NCBI GenBank assembly: GCA_000697475.1 | Contig: JNEU01000812.1 | Location: 109,876 to 173,875 of the forward strand | Direction of reading: 5' to 3' | Length of the DNA stretch: 64,000 nucleotides | Origin: Lichtheimia corymbifera B2541 | Taxonomy: Eukaryota; Mucoromycota; Mucoromycetes; Mucorales; Lichtheimiaceae | Shown: piece by piece, positions 10,913-23,203 of the stretch | Numbering within the stretch: position 1 is the stretch's first letter | Layout of the letters: every line of letters starts with the position of its first letter | The notes under the pieces: model-generated | Seen by the model: only the letters and a program-made list of their open reading frames with translations | Database searches by the model: none | What the model was told of the DNA's origin: nothing | Translations under genes and position numbers: made by a program

Positions 10913-12697
10913 TTAAGGTTGTTGATGAATGAGACGAGGAATGTGAAGGTCGCTTGAATAAAATCCATTACCGACACCGCCGCTAAGAGATATTTCAGCA
11001 AACTTGGCAACGCTAACGACAGAAGGATCACAGCTGGTCACTGCTAAACCGACATAGACATCCCTTGCAAACACCAAATCCGTTATATTGGCTACGAGTT
11101 GCCACTCTGCTTGTGAATCATCTGAATTTGATGGTGATGATGATGATTGTGCAATCCAACTTGAATCATGGCGAACAAGCCTGAAACGATACGGTGGAGA
11201 TGCTCGAAGTTTCTTGACAAGACGGGTCTCATTGAAATTGGATGAACGTGCTTGGAAAAAGATGCCGCTTGCAGGTGAGACACCAAATAATACATGTGGA
11301 GCACCCAACGCGAGATGTTCACGGATCATGATCCCAGCTTTGGCACAAGAGCTGAAGGCAGAATGGGATTCAACAGTGGCTTCAATAACACCATTGCCTG
11401 AAAGAGATTGGTATACGAAACGAAACGCATCTTGGTGACCACCAATATCCACACCCGAACCCCATAATGTAAATGTATGTGGTGAATCAAAAGAGACTGA
11501 TCCAGGAAGACCGACACGTTCATCTTGGCCAATATCCATGGTTTGCCAATCATGTGGTAAGCTTGGATTGGATGGTGGTGGTGGAAGGGGTCGAGGTGGT
11601 GTAGCTAAGCGTGCTTCCAACAAGGGTGCAAGTCGACGAGCGACACGATCATGTCCTGCGTCATTGAGATGTGTCTATATAGAAATGACATCATTAGATG
11701 GCATGACATGTTGACTACTATTATTACATCTACTTACGGTATCGACAAAGGCTGTTGCACCGTATTGCACCCAACCTGTGGTATCAATGTAAAAGATATT
11801 TTGGTCTCCTTGGTCATTCAAGTGATAGACTGCATCTTGTGATTGACGCACGAGATCCCCGAGTGGTTCTGAGAGGATAAGAATGGATGTGTCTGGCAAA
11901 TGTGACCTGATGCGCTTCAAAAAGTTGACGAGAGTATCTGCATAATCATCACTGATGCGGTCGTTGCGTCCTAACAAGATCACGATGGCCGTTGGTGCGT
12001 ATGAGAAATTCCACCAGGCTTCACTGTCATGCGGACTCCAATCAAAATAGCGTGTTTCCATGCCAAGATCTCGACTCGTATAATTCTCAAGGCGTGCTCG
12101 ATTGTATGCAATTTGAGCATGTTCAGCACTTACCATGGAAGACACCAACCATGGGAAGCTTGTAAATAGAGATTGTGATGTGCCCACGCCAAGGGATAAC
12201 TCGTGTCCAACAAACTCGACAAGTAAAGGGGATTGCTTATCGGGTGGATGTGTCTTGTTGCTTCGTCCTTGGCTGCTTATCACCAATGATTCGAGATAAA
12301 TGGATGCATTAGCAGATGCTGCTACCAAAAGCTCATAATCTTTTTCATCATCATCATCCTCTTGATTCAATGGTGGCGTGATATCCAATTCAATGGGTAA
12401 TTGTCCTTGATATTCTGCTTGTAATTGCCGTACAGAGCCATAATCCACCTGCACAAAGACACTCGTTGGTCGGTTCAAACGCAACTTGATGCGACTACCA
12501 CCCTCCACGGTCGTCTTAAAATAAGCTCCCGGCCAACCGCTTTGAATCTCTTTGATCGTTCGGTGCCATCGTCCATAGTATTTGATGCTCGCATCGTCAA
12601 ATGGAATCAGCGTGTCGGTGTCTCCAATAGCAGCGATAACTACCGCCAAAGAGAAGAAGAATAGGGAAAGCAGCAGTACATGTGTTAAGAGTAACAT
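10913..12697 (-). CDS. Secreted SGNH/CE2-like esterase family protein with altered nucleophile motif
   Basis: Two exons, 11738-12697 and 10913-11674, giving 573 residues. An N-terminal hydrophobic signal peptide (about residues 1-22) is followed by a jelly-roll region like the CE2 N-domain (KYYGRWHRT) and an SGNH-like region with a GRNDR block and a terminal DTTHLNDAGH block (Asp319, His322). A C-terminal beta-sandwich of the DUF1349/concanavalin-like kind (about 350-560) follows, with WQTMDIG, AGIMIREHLALGAPHV and FFQAR. CE2 enzymes deacetylate carbohydrates. Where the family has GDS-x-T with the nucleophilic Ser, this protein reads FVGHELSLGVG, so Glu166 occupies the Ser position. It may be an inactive, carbohydrate-binding homologue or a misaligned divergent enzyme. 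Several N-glycosylation sequons are visible. Confidence 0.75.
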
Positions 12698-13140
12698 ATA
12701 TCAATAAACAAGAGACTTGGGTCTCTTTGGCCAACACACGCTTCGTATATCTTGGATAGTTGTTGAAAAGGAGAAAAGTGGAAAAAGACAATGAAAGAAA
12801 AAGAAGCCTCTTGGCTGTTTCAAGCACAAAAAAGTAAGGCACACAATACCACACACAACAACAACACAGCACACACACTCTCTCTTGGCGGAGTCTCATT
12901 ACATGGATGACAAGATGATGATGCCTGATGATGATGATGACGGTAATGTGAATGAAAAAAAAAACCAAAATCTTTACTTGTATTTACAAATCAGGATATA
13001 ACGATACATTGAAACTTAGAGCAAAAGGTGGTGGTTGTGGTTATGTGTGTGTATATGGGTTGGATGTTCGCATGATGTAAACGTGTGTTGATAATGGGTG
13101 ATCGTGTGATATCATCACCAACACCAACACCACCACACTG
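12698..13140. other. Intergenic region upstream of the SGNH gene
   Basis: A 443-bp spacer with TG/CA-rich low-complexity stretches (about 12840-12880 and 13030-13060) and CAT/ATG triplet runs near 12910-12945. No gene is seen. Confidence 0.4.
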
Positions 13141-13745
13141 CTAGGCTTGGACTTGAGAAAATGACGAGTGCTGGTGGTGATGATGATGATGCTGATGATG
13201 ATCCATCAAATTTACTGTGGGGGCAGTCGATGTGTATTTTGGTTGTTGTTGCTGTTGTTGTTGCATTGAAGGCAAGGGAGTCAAAAGAGCTTCCTCATCA
13301 GTGAGTTCCTCATCCATCATCATGAGAGTAGAAGAAGGTGCAGGTTGTAGCCAAAGAGCATCCGATCGTGGAGGAGGTCTGTAATCAGGTGACGCGTATG
13401 TAATGGAAGGCAGTGGTGCCTTCTGTTGTTGTGGAGCCGATGTCGCCATATCAACTGATCGCTGATGCTGACAGCTCAAACGTTTGACGCCCTGGTTGCA
13501 AACAAGATGGGGTGGTGAATAAGACTGCACACATAATTTCTGCACAAATGTATGCAATAGCCGTATTGTTTACCTCGTAAGCAATCATGTTGTTGTCGTC
13601 TTCGTCTTCTTCACCCATTCTTCTTTTGGTTGCACGAGGCATGGACCACTTGGTGGCTGCGGCATCATTGGCTAAAGGGCGGAGGAATATAAGTAAAATC
13701 ACAGCAGGCAGAAAGAATGATACACCTACTTGTTTGGAAGGCCAT
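13141..13745 (-). CDS. Small Gln/His-rich protein, unknown function
   Basis: Three exons: 13730-13745, 13574-13671 and 13141-13491, giving 154 residues. The first exon is only 16 nt (MAFQT). The N-terminal third carries a basic patch, KWSMPRATKRRMG, followed by an acidic run (EEDEDD), which suggests nuclear localisation. The middle is Pro/Ser-rich, and the C-terminus has a Gln run (seven) and His-rich tracts. No known domain is recognised. It resembles a low-complexity regulatory or cofactor protein. Splice sites are consensus and the frame is consistent only with the A|GTAGGT donor. The tiny first exon is the weakest part of the model; the protein may instead start at an ATG inside exon 2. 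Confidence 0.6.
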
Positions 13746-15511
13746 AGTGTGTAGAGAGTGAGTGAATGAAAGAAAGAAAAGGGAGGGAAGAAGGAGTGAG
13801 AATCGGCCAAGCTTTATATAGACAGACGCCGTCAATTTCAATATAAAGGTGACGAGTGGTATTGGAGAGACAAGAGCGTGGTGCGTGCGAGAGACCAGTG
13901 TGAAAGGAGCGCAACATCGCACGAGAGAGGGGGTAAAGCAGCAGTCATCCAAAATCTCGCAGTTGTTGGTGAGTGTCGGGATCCCACCCGATTGTATGTA
14001 TTATACAAAGTGAATGTGTGTGGGTGTCCCACGGCCCCCATCTAAGGCTATCATTTGGCTCACTGTTTGAATAGAAATTGGGGGGCCCTCAGTTTTCATG
14101 TCCCGCAATCTTAGCTCAGGTAGCTTAGTAACCCTTTTGGTTTATCAATACTCATTCTGCCATCGTCGGTTGATGGTCCTCACAAAAGGTGTTTGACGGA
14201 TAACTTGACATGCAACATCGTGGAAGGGTTTGGTCTTTGATTCATGAGATACAATAAAAAATCCATACTACTTGTGCGGAATCGACCTTTTTATATGCAT
14301 GATACACTAATGGAATAACAAAGTGGGGGAAGTGTCCTTTTGTCGAACGAATAATACAATGAAACAAAATGATGGTATCTACAGTGCCATAAAGGAAGGC
14401 TGTGGGGACCATTGAGTTGATTCCCGCCACTTTAATGCAGCATTCGTTACACTCGTTCCTTGCTCCCTTTTCCTTCCACCACTTGCATTCCTTCTTCGCA
14501 TTGCCAATCAACGTATTGACCTCAAGTGCAACTGCAGCATTCAACTGCCATGACGAGCCTGCGAATGGACGCGATCAAGGTTGTCATTTCCTTTAGAGAC
14601 AGGGTCCTGGTCACAAGCATCTCCTTCGAAGCACCCAGAAGCCCAAACGCAATAGCACACATGTGGATTTGACATACACCCATCATATTATGCATCGTCA
14701 ACTTGAAAACATGGATGGAGGCAGACAGGGGTTATTGCAAGCAGCAGCATCATAAGGATCCCGTTTTCACTGTCTGTAGCGTTTAGCAAGCAACCCAACT
14801 ACTAAAACCACAAGATCAGAGGCAGGTTTGTAGGTGACAGCCGTTTGTATTCTAATACATTGTTTACCTATCCAGGATGTTACAAAACAAGGGCCACATC
14901 TTTTTACAACAGCAACACTATCATATCCTTGAGCACAACGCGGCGTTTATCCTAGTGACAAGCACGAGCAGCTCCCACCAATTAGCGTGTTCCATGGATT
15001 TGATCCGGCATGGTTCAATGTTTTCGCAGCTGATCCTGGTACTCATCAACATTGCACGGGACCGCTATTCAAAAGAAGGCCGTTGGTAGTCATAGTTATA
15101 TCATAGTGGATGACGATGGTTTAAAGGTTGAATGTGTCTATCGAAGAAAATAAACACTACGTTGTTGGCTCCAAAACCAGATGACAAAAAGATAGAGTGA
15201 ATGGAATTCAATGCCTTTCAATAGGTCAGTTACAGCCCACTACCCAAAGGAATGTAAGCGAGGTTGGGATATGGAAAGGACCAAAGGTTGTTATTACATT
15301 GAGAGGTCAAAGACAAAGAGCATACTAAGCTACCTGAACCTGGATTGCGGAATACAAAAACGAGGTTGCTACCCCCACCATCTTCTTACCATTCAAACGC
15401 AAAACACTGTGGCAAAACCAAATACGTTTAAAAGCCGATATCAGAAATGAATGATTGGATACTTTATTTCCCATCAGATGATTGCGCAACATGGTTCATC
15501 AAATTCTTTGT
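13746..15511. other. Gene-poor region with a coding-like fragment
   Basis: No intact gene is recognised. A plus-strand stretch at about 14938-15090 reads as a coding-like peptide (for example YPSDKHEQLPPISVFHGFD) but is bounded by stops and has no start or donor. It may be an exon relic. Other ORFs show no family signal. Confidence 0.3.
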
Positions 15512-15980
15512 TCAGAGTGCCTTTGCAGCATACCAATGAACAAGCAGGCTCTCCTCTGATATTCCTGCTTTAGTGGTACTCCTATAGTCGGAGAGCATCA
15601 GCTCGTGCATCTTGGACTTAATAGACGCCTACCATGATGATGGCAATCAAATCACCCACTTTAGCCGGGTGCTAAAATGACGATCATAAACTAACCTTAC
15701 GTCGTTGTTTTTCCCCACCTTGTTTTGCCTTCCTTCTACAGTCAGGAAAGTAAACGTTGTTACGCTGATCCACACAAATCCACCCATCTTGGGAATTTAG
15801 GTGGTGGGCGTAATGCACTACTGGGCTCTTTTCTTTCTCTCGTTTGCTCGCCTTTTTGGATGATGACGACAACAACACACCTTGCAGCTTGTAAATGAGA
15901 TCGTCAACATGCATGTTTTTAATAAGAGCGTTTAATATAGGAGGACTTGCTTCAATACGATATACACGCGGCTTCGTCAT
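15512..15980 (-). CDS. Candidate two-exon gene, unknown product
   Basis: Exons 15696-15980 and 15512-15616 are joined across a 79-nt intron (donor GTTAGT, acceptor TTAAG) and give 129 residues. The start MTKPRVYRIEASPPILN is followed by a Ser/Lys-rich basic stretch (SSSSKKASKREKEK). Next comes a segment rich in aromatic and charged residues (HLNSQDGWICVDQRNN), a second basic patch, and the end HELMLSDYRSTTKAG...VHWYAAKAL. No family is recognised. The exon 2 reading is coding-like and the frame is kept, but the acceptor is weak. It lies in a gene-poor tract with other fragments, so it could be part of a decayed larger gene. Confidence 0.4.
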
Positions 15981-18900
15981 TTACAATAAAGTCATCAAGT
16001 GAGCAATGGTGATGCTTGGGCCACCGTTTACCATTCACCGACAGCACCATATTATGCTTCTGATGAAATTTCATCCACTAAAAAGGCTGATCACCCCCTT
16101 TTCAATCACAATCCACCACTCATCATGTTACACCATCTCTTGCAGGAGCTTCCACTAAACAAATGGAATCCATTACAGGCTTCCTCATAGCTACATCATT
16201 AAATGCATATGGATAATAGCTCCAAGGTTCACATATATGGCATCGATGACGAGTGCTGCTTGACGAGATGAGAAAGATTAAAAGCCTTCAATGTCAAAAG
16301 GCTTTTTGTGTATTAGCCTTGACCATAAAAGGCGAAGAGGAAAGTCATTGACAAAAAAGTCAAAAGGTGGAAGGCATCAACATACAAGGTTCAGCTCATT
16401 TGAGTGAATGGGTGTGTACAAAAGACGATCTTAACAAATAGCAACTGCTAGGACCCCTTACTATATGCATCGTTGTGACCGAGCCGCATCACCTGCCCTT
16501 GTTGACCAACTCCATATCTAAGAATATATGTAATACAGCCGCATGATATATATGATATGAGTGGATATATGAACCATCGGCAAGAATTACGGCGTATACA
16601 CCTTCCTTGAAACCATCATTTAGCAAACGATACATAGTCAAATTGATTATGATGCAGCTTTCTACATAGCCTACCACGTTTAACTCAAGCCAAGAACTTT
16701 ATTTTGGTAGCTGACCCAAAACTGGGACACAGGACATAGCTTATGCGTGGGTGGGGCTCAACAGGTGGCTAAAGCATTCAAGTGGCTCCGCGTTACACTC
16801 GTCCTCACAATACAGAATACACGCTTTGCATGAATAGTGGTACCAGCAGGTTAAAAAGATACGTCCATGGGCTTACAAGTAGATGCCAATGGGGGGAAGT
16901 GCCAAGTAGTTTGAGCTACACAGAGCACACGTTCCCCGATACTGCGAGAAGCACAACATCGGCCGTCATCTCCCCGTCGTTTTGTTTTGACAATAAAGGT
17001 GCAATTGCTGACTCATGCTACGGAGAAAAACAATCAATGACAAAAGAAAGATGCGATATTATCCCGAGAGCGGCATGCATCATGGTGGGTACAATCGATG
17101 TCTGTTTCTGATTCGCAATGGGTAATAATAATATTGTGGGGTCGGATGATATAGCCTTTGCCATGGATCAAATGTGTACCAGTCAAGTAAAATTCAAATA
17201 AAGTTGAGCATCCATATTCGTTCCCTGCTATTATATGTGTAGTAAGATAAGAGATGCCAATTTCAAAAAAGTGAGTCATCGGCATGAAAAATCACCAAGA
17301 GTGTTTCGTGCTTGCACAACCTGGATAATCAAATGGAAGGACAAGGTACAATGCAGTGATCGAGATATGGTCATTGGGGGATGTAAGGGAGAATAAGAGT
17401 GATCCAAGATCGCGAATCCCACCTTGTCCTTTTTAGCTGCGCGGAATTGTTTACCGCGGCAAGCTGGTACATAACGCTCCTTCATGGGGGAATTGGCTTA
17501 CCTTCATATCACCCCCATCCGATCACCTTTCTTCTCGTCATCTATCTTGTCACACTCTATCTAGCAGCATTACAACCAGCAAATCCCTTTCTCGGGGAAA
17601 AGAAGAGCGTAGTATCACCAGTGTAGGCAGATTAACGTATATTTTTAACACACATACAGCATATATCTAACGGCCCTTCATCACGCACTCCGCATTATAT
17701 ACTCTCTAGGCGCGTGTTTCTTCGTTTGGTTGGTAGTATACATGCTACATGCTGCAGCCATCAATCAAGTTGCAGCAAATGCTTGGACCATGAGTAAGCC
17801 ACACAACACAGGATTTGTTGCACCTCTTTGTAACTCCCAAAAAGTCGGTGCAAGTGATCTCGTGTGTTTGTTGCAAAACATTTTTCAGGGCAGCGTGTAT
17901 GTGTTCAGGTCCCGGTTCTCTTTACAGGGCGTGGGTGATGTCAAGGTGGAAATGAACGTTAGTGCACAGGCAATAAAGTAATCGGGATTAACCCCTGTGC
18001 TGCTGAGCAAATAACAATATTACTAGCACATCGAGACGAAGAATAATGTGCATATCCTTGTGGGGTTGGTAATTGCATCAAAGTCACCACACGCAAATCA
18101 CAATATCTTTTCCATTTGGCTTTTAGTCTTCGACCAGAATTATAGCCACCTTGCTTGAATGCGACTTGGGTCAACTACCATCTACGATTACAAATAAACG
18201 AAAAGGGAAGTGCATGCACTCTTTAAACTTGTGCAACAGTGTCACCAGCTGGCTTGAAAAGGATGAATGAACGCGTTGGTGGGTCATCAGAACGAGCACA
18301 TTGGACTGTTGGGGTCATGATGACCTCCGCTTGTATTTGAGTGATGGTAAAGAGCTCTATGCTTTTGCCTCAGGGATCCTGCATACGACGTTTGTATTCC
18401 TATTTCTGTAAACGTGCTCCTTTTAATTATGATGGTGTCGTTTAAAACAAGCACAAATGTAATACAGGGCGAAAAAAAAGAGCAATGAGGAAATACCAAA
18501 GGGGCAAGTAGCAGATGATACACCAAGAATTATTACGAAAGAGGAGGTATGCTGATCTGCAAGCACTCGGTCCTATATAGTACCGATCCCGCTTGTTGCA
18601 TTTTTGTTTTGCATAATGATTGTCCATTTATCCTTCGCTACCATTATCGTCATCACATTGACAGGGTCAAAATTTCCGTTGTGATGAGAGGCCACGATCT
18701 TGCTATTTCTGTTCCACCATGGCTGTTGGATGAGAATGAATTTTGCATCACACAATGCAATTCAGCGGGTGACTGATTGACAACATTCAAATCACACCGC
18801 TTCTGAAGATATGCTAACCCATATTGTGATATCCAATTAGAACATCGCTATACAATTGCGAATCATCGTAGGAGCCACAAAACCTTTGTTATGCGGCTGC

Positions 18901-19720
18901 AGTGGCTCATCTCGATTCAAGTACACGACACCTTGGCGACCCTGTTTCTCCTCGATAACAGCCCCCATTTGTGTACATATATCACATAAGCATGGTGAAT
19001 ATTGCTTCTCCTGATATTGTGCCAACTTCTCTAGTACGTATAGATTGCAGTTGCTCTCCTCATTAGCCGCGACCCCTTTGGCGAAGTCTATTGCATAACC
19101 AGGTAAATTGATGGTTGGATGCAGAATGGCATCATTTGCAAAAAGATTTCTCCCCGACAATATGCAATACAAAGAGGCTTATGGTCGTGCAGGATCGCCT
19201 AGCATGATTTAAAGGCGGGCAATCATTGTATTGCGATGTTGCTGTGTAGCGATCACAACTAAAAAAAAGCGCACCGGTTCATGAATTAGATCATTAGACA
19301 ACGGTAAACGAAGGAAGTGAAAAGTTTATTTGATGGTGCTGGGCGCATTTCGTTATTTTTAGATGTATGTTTGTGTGTGTACGAGTGTGAATATGTCTCC
19401 CAGTGAGAAGGATGTGTGAGGTTCAAGCAAATGAATGACGTTTGAGGGACACGATGCATCACATGGATAAAGACAGCACGTCTGTGTAACGCCTAAGTGC
19501 TTCAGCTTTGAGCTAAAAATATCCTCTCCTCTTTCACGCACTGTGTATCCTGTCTCTCGCTTCCAAAAAACCCCCCAACAGCAATCGTTGTAGCCCCCCA
19601 ATTCAACCCGAGTCATCTGTTCACAACCGAGACATATAAAATGGGTCCTTCCTGTAAACCTTCTTGTTGCTTCAGTACTTGCATCAACATCACAATTATA
19701 TCTTTTCCCCATTTTTCATT
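15981..19720. other. Gene-poor region with decayed coding-like fragments on both strands
   Basis: No intact gene is recognised in 3.7 kb. Coding-like stretches without proper starts or continuity are at 16782-17111 (+), 17034-17485 (-, two ORFs in different frames that abut near 17280), 17730-18450 (+) and 18837-19172 (-, with a Cys-containing LCDIC segment). The plus-strand 17730 and minus-strand 18837 fragments share a PHN-x-GFVAP peptide. They may be remains of one dispersed family. Upstream of 19721 there is a CACACA/TGTGTG-type stretch near 19370. Confidence 0.3.
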
Positions 19721-20818
19721 ATGAACCAAGAAGCTGTCCAAATTGCTCTACACCCTTCATCTACAGAAGATGCATGGCTTGCTGCCAATGGCATGATGGT
19801 ATCATCTCCTCCACTTAGCGAGCAACATCAGCACTCTATGATGTCCGCCGTATCTCCTTCTTATCATTCTCTTGACCATATGCCAACCTATCCAAGCCCT
19901 GTTGGCTCCCCTTATGGTGAAGCATTCTATTCTCCAATGTCTTCTGCTGCTCCTCTTGTCGAGCCATTATTGACCACAAGCAATGCACAACCAGAGCTTG
20001 GTTATTTCCCAATGCAAGAAACTACACAACAACAACCGCAGCAACAACATCGTTTGAGCTTGGAGATCCAGCCTTGCATTTCAATCACTGAACCTACGCC
20101 TGTTAAGCCTCCACGCACTGATTTGTGGATGGTTGATCAATTCATTGACCAACACAATGCTCAGCTGCAAACATTGACTCCTCAACAAGATTGGTTGTGC
20201 TGGACACCCAACCGTGGCTCTTCTCCCGACTTGTATTTTGATGCATCTTCTGTGCACTCAGATCCTTGTTTCAATGATTTGAATGTTACAGATTTTACTG
20301 CTGTTGCAGCCACCACTGCCGCCACTACTATTGCATCTTCTCCTCAACCCAATCATATCAGCACGGCATTCACATCAGCAAATACCAATAGCACAGCATT
20401 AGCAGCACCTGTTGTACCATCATCTACATCATCATCATCAAGACGCCCCAGGCGGGTTTCTGAACCACCACGTTTCAATGGCAACAATGATATGTCTTCA
20501 CCACCATCCCGTGTGCGTCGTAGTAGTAGCGATCGCCGTAACCAAGGATCATTTGTATGTCAACACCCGGGTTGTGGCAAGTCATTTACACGTGCATACA
20601 ACCTCACATCGCATATGCGTACACACACTTCGGAACGACCATTCCCTTGCGGTCAATGTGGTCGCCGATTTGCCCGCCAACATGACCGTAACCGACATGA
20701 AAAGCTGCACTGGGGTATTAAGCCATTCACTTGCCCTGCTTGCAGCAAATCGTTTGCAAGAATGGATGCGCTCAACCGCCATTTACGAGTCGAAAATGGC
20801 TGCGGTACCCGTTGCTAA
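19721..20818 (+). CDS. CRZ1: C2H2 zinc-finger transcription factor, Crz1-like, with calcineurin docking motif
   Basis: Single exon, 365 residues from [10 protein letters not shown]. An upstream in-frame ATG at 19664 would add 19 residues and is less likely. The N-terminal 270 residues are Ser/Pro/Gln-rich. Residues 118-123 read PCISIT, an exact PxIxIT calcineurin docking motif. Near residue 255 onward are basic Ser-rich patches ([16 protein letters not shown]) suitable as NLS or phosphosites. Three C2H2 fingers fill the C-terminus from about residue 278: [37 protein letters not shown] and [16 protein letters not shown]. Finger order and linker sequence match the Crz1 family, whose members enter the nucleus after calcineurin dephosphorylation in Ca2+ or cell-wall stress. 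Orthology rests on both fingers and motif. Confidence 0.78.
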   Translation: MNQEAVQIALHPSSTEDAWLAANGMMVSSPPLSEQHQHSMMSAVSPSYHSLDHMPTYPSPVGSPYGEAFYSPMSSAAPLVEPLLTTSNAQPELGYFPMQETTQQQPQQQHRLSLEIQPCISITEPTPVKPPRTDLWMVDQFIDQHNAQLQTLTPQQDWLCWTPNRGSSPDLYFDASSVHSDPCFNDLNVTDFTAVAATTAATTIASSPQPNHISTAFTSANTNSTALAAPVVPSSTSSSSRRPRRVSEPPRFNGNNDMSSPPSRVRRSSSDRRNQGSFVCQHPGCGKSFTRAYNLTSHMRTHTSERPFPCGQCGRRFARQHDRNRHEKLHWGIKPFTCPACSKSFARMDALNRHLRVENGCGTRC

Positions 20819-23203
20819 ACAAGATAGCACACTCAACAAACATACACACAACATATTCCTCATCGCATTGTCACAATCACACACTCACACTCACACTATA
20901 CACACGCATTATGCACACAATATCATGCTCCCTTTTTATATTTATATGCACAGTATCCTCTACCATATATTATACATATCACCTTTCCCCATGTATCAGT
21001 ATGTACATAGAAATTTGCTCCTTTCACTTGCTCATCGAATAAATCCCTTTGCTTGTTGGTCGACATACAAAATGGTAACTTGCCGAAATAGGGTGACACA
21101 GGATGGGATGTCATTGCCATACATGGGCCGCCGATGCCCCCCATATTTTAAAAGGAAATTTGAAAGAATCATCCCCCACTTCAACGTTCGTGTAACCAAT
21201 GTCAGATCGCGCAGTACAAAGGAGAGGACTTGAAAAGGGCCGTTTCCCATACCCCATTACAATAAAGCTCAAAGCTACTGTACCCTTCTTTCACTATTAT
21301 TAATCATGTCATCTGAATTATGCGAGCTCACACATCCTCACGCGGTTGGCGGTGCTGATAACCCTTTTTCCTTATTCCCTATCTAGAGTATATCAAATTG
21401 ATACATGTGCCACCTTCTTGGTGTTAAGGATGATGAATGGGCTTTATGGAACAAAGAGATATGTAAATGTTGCTTTCTTTGTATCATAAACCTGGGTGTG
21501 GAGAGGTCAAGTGACACAACAAAGTAAACGCAACGCAGAATGGCGACTTTACTTCCGCTGCCTATAAGCTTCATTTGGGTAGAAATGTACTTTTCAAGTA
21601 GATAAGAGCAGTATGACAGACGTGTCGGTGTGTGATTGTGATGGTGGGGTGAAAAAAAAAGAGCTTTGAATTGTCGGTGTGTGAGTACATGCAGAAACCA
21701 CATGCTGCCTTTTTGCCGACGATCACAACGAAAGAGAGGGAAGGAGAAGCGAACGATGAAATGATGCGAACCAGAGTTGTCATCCAATGACATTGCATGT
21801 ATTCTATGTAGGATCGTCATAGCTTGCCTGCCGATTTTGCAAGATGCGTAAAACAAAAGAATAACCCCCAAATCGTACATTATATGTGTGCGCGCCACAC
21901 TCACATGCACGCGGGTTATTGTACAGCCCCCTCTTGCTCGTCTGTGATCTTCATGATGTTTCATTTCTGAGTGATTAAAGATTATGCCACACACATGCAC
22001 ATGTACACACACGATTTTTAACTCGGCGGGCTCGCTTTCACTTTGTGTACCCATCCCCAGAACTCTATCCGTTCTTTTTATATCCCAGCCATGCTTCAAA
22101 ATGTGTTATTTTTAATACAGGCTTTCTCACTCTGTGTTATGGTATTGTGTGTGCGATCCAGGAAAGCACGCAGATGATCGGTGCTCTTTGGTTGGCAGGA
22201 GTTGGACACAATATGAAACCATGGGGTTGTTGCACCAAGCGAATTCAGCACAAATACTAGCACACACGACTTGCATGCACAACATTTATCATACGATCAT
22301 TGCGTCATGTGGTCGCGAGACCGGTTTACATAAGATATTGGTCCCTTATTGATATCCCTTTCTTTGGTTGCTGTATGTGCGCGGTAATAAGGTGGGTGTC
22401 TCCTTGCCCACTACAAAAAAGGAACGCGTGCCGATTGCTTTCCGAAAGCCGACAGTCGGGTCATTTCCCATTGTGTGGGGGTTGGTTGGTTTGTACCCAT
22501 CAGACAATGTGCAGCATATCCCACACTCATTTTGATCCAATATAACGAAAAACATGCCATTTTCCTTATCTTTGGTCCTCTATCGTTTGCTTGGGGTGGG
22601 TTATATACTCCGTTGTCTTGGCCTTTTGTGGAGATAATTTCCTCACACGTATATCCCATCTGTCCTGGCCCCCCTCTCGTCATCGTGATTCACCATGATA
22701 GAATCACCCGTTTCGACATATACCTCGATCACTTCCGGATTTTTGGTGCTATAGAGCATATCATTGGTGTACTTGATCATTGATTCATCCGATGATGCGC
22801 GCACTACTATACCCCATATCTCTCTCCATTCACTTTATTTTGGTATCCTCATATGCAGTGCACTTTTACATTTCATGGTCCTTGAGCATGAAATCAACCA
22901 CCTGAATCACTTTACGAGAATCACTTGCCAACTCAATTATTCAGTGAATATATGCCATAGTCGAAGTTTTGATCAGTTAACATAATCCACACACTGGTAA
23001 ACACATTTATTCCATCAGTATTGGTGTATGATAGAATACAAGGTCGCTAATTAATTGGTGGATTGATATCTCATTCGCTCAAAAGGAGGTCCATGTCATG
23101 GTATCAGAAGAATGTTGTCAATGAATGGTGGCTTTGTAGTAGAGCAATGCCAGGCCCCAGCTTTGTCCGAGTTTGTTGTTCCTTCCAATTCCCGCTGGCT
23201 GTC
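20819..23203. other. Gene-poor region between Crz1-like and PPR genes
   Basis: 2.4 kb without a recognised gene. A 238-codon minus-strand ORF (21383-22099) has no domain and a Cys/His/Trp-rich random-like composition. A minus-strand stretch at about 22640-22840 reads coding-like (MIKYTNDMLYSTKNPEVIEV) but ends in a stop and has no partner exon that I can place. A CACT/CACA repeat lies at 20875-20905. Confidence 0.35.

Noticed and set aside
21383..22099. 238-codon minus-strand ORF
   Set aside because: The longest unassigned ORF, but its composition is erratic (many Cys, His, Trp, Arg), no domain is visible, there is no splice context, and it lies in low-complexity spacer. Treated as chance.
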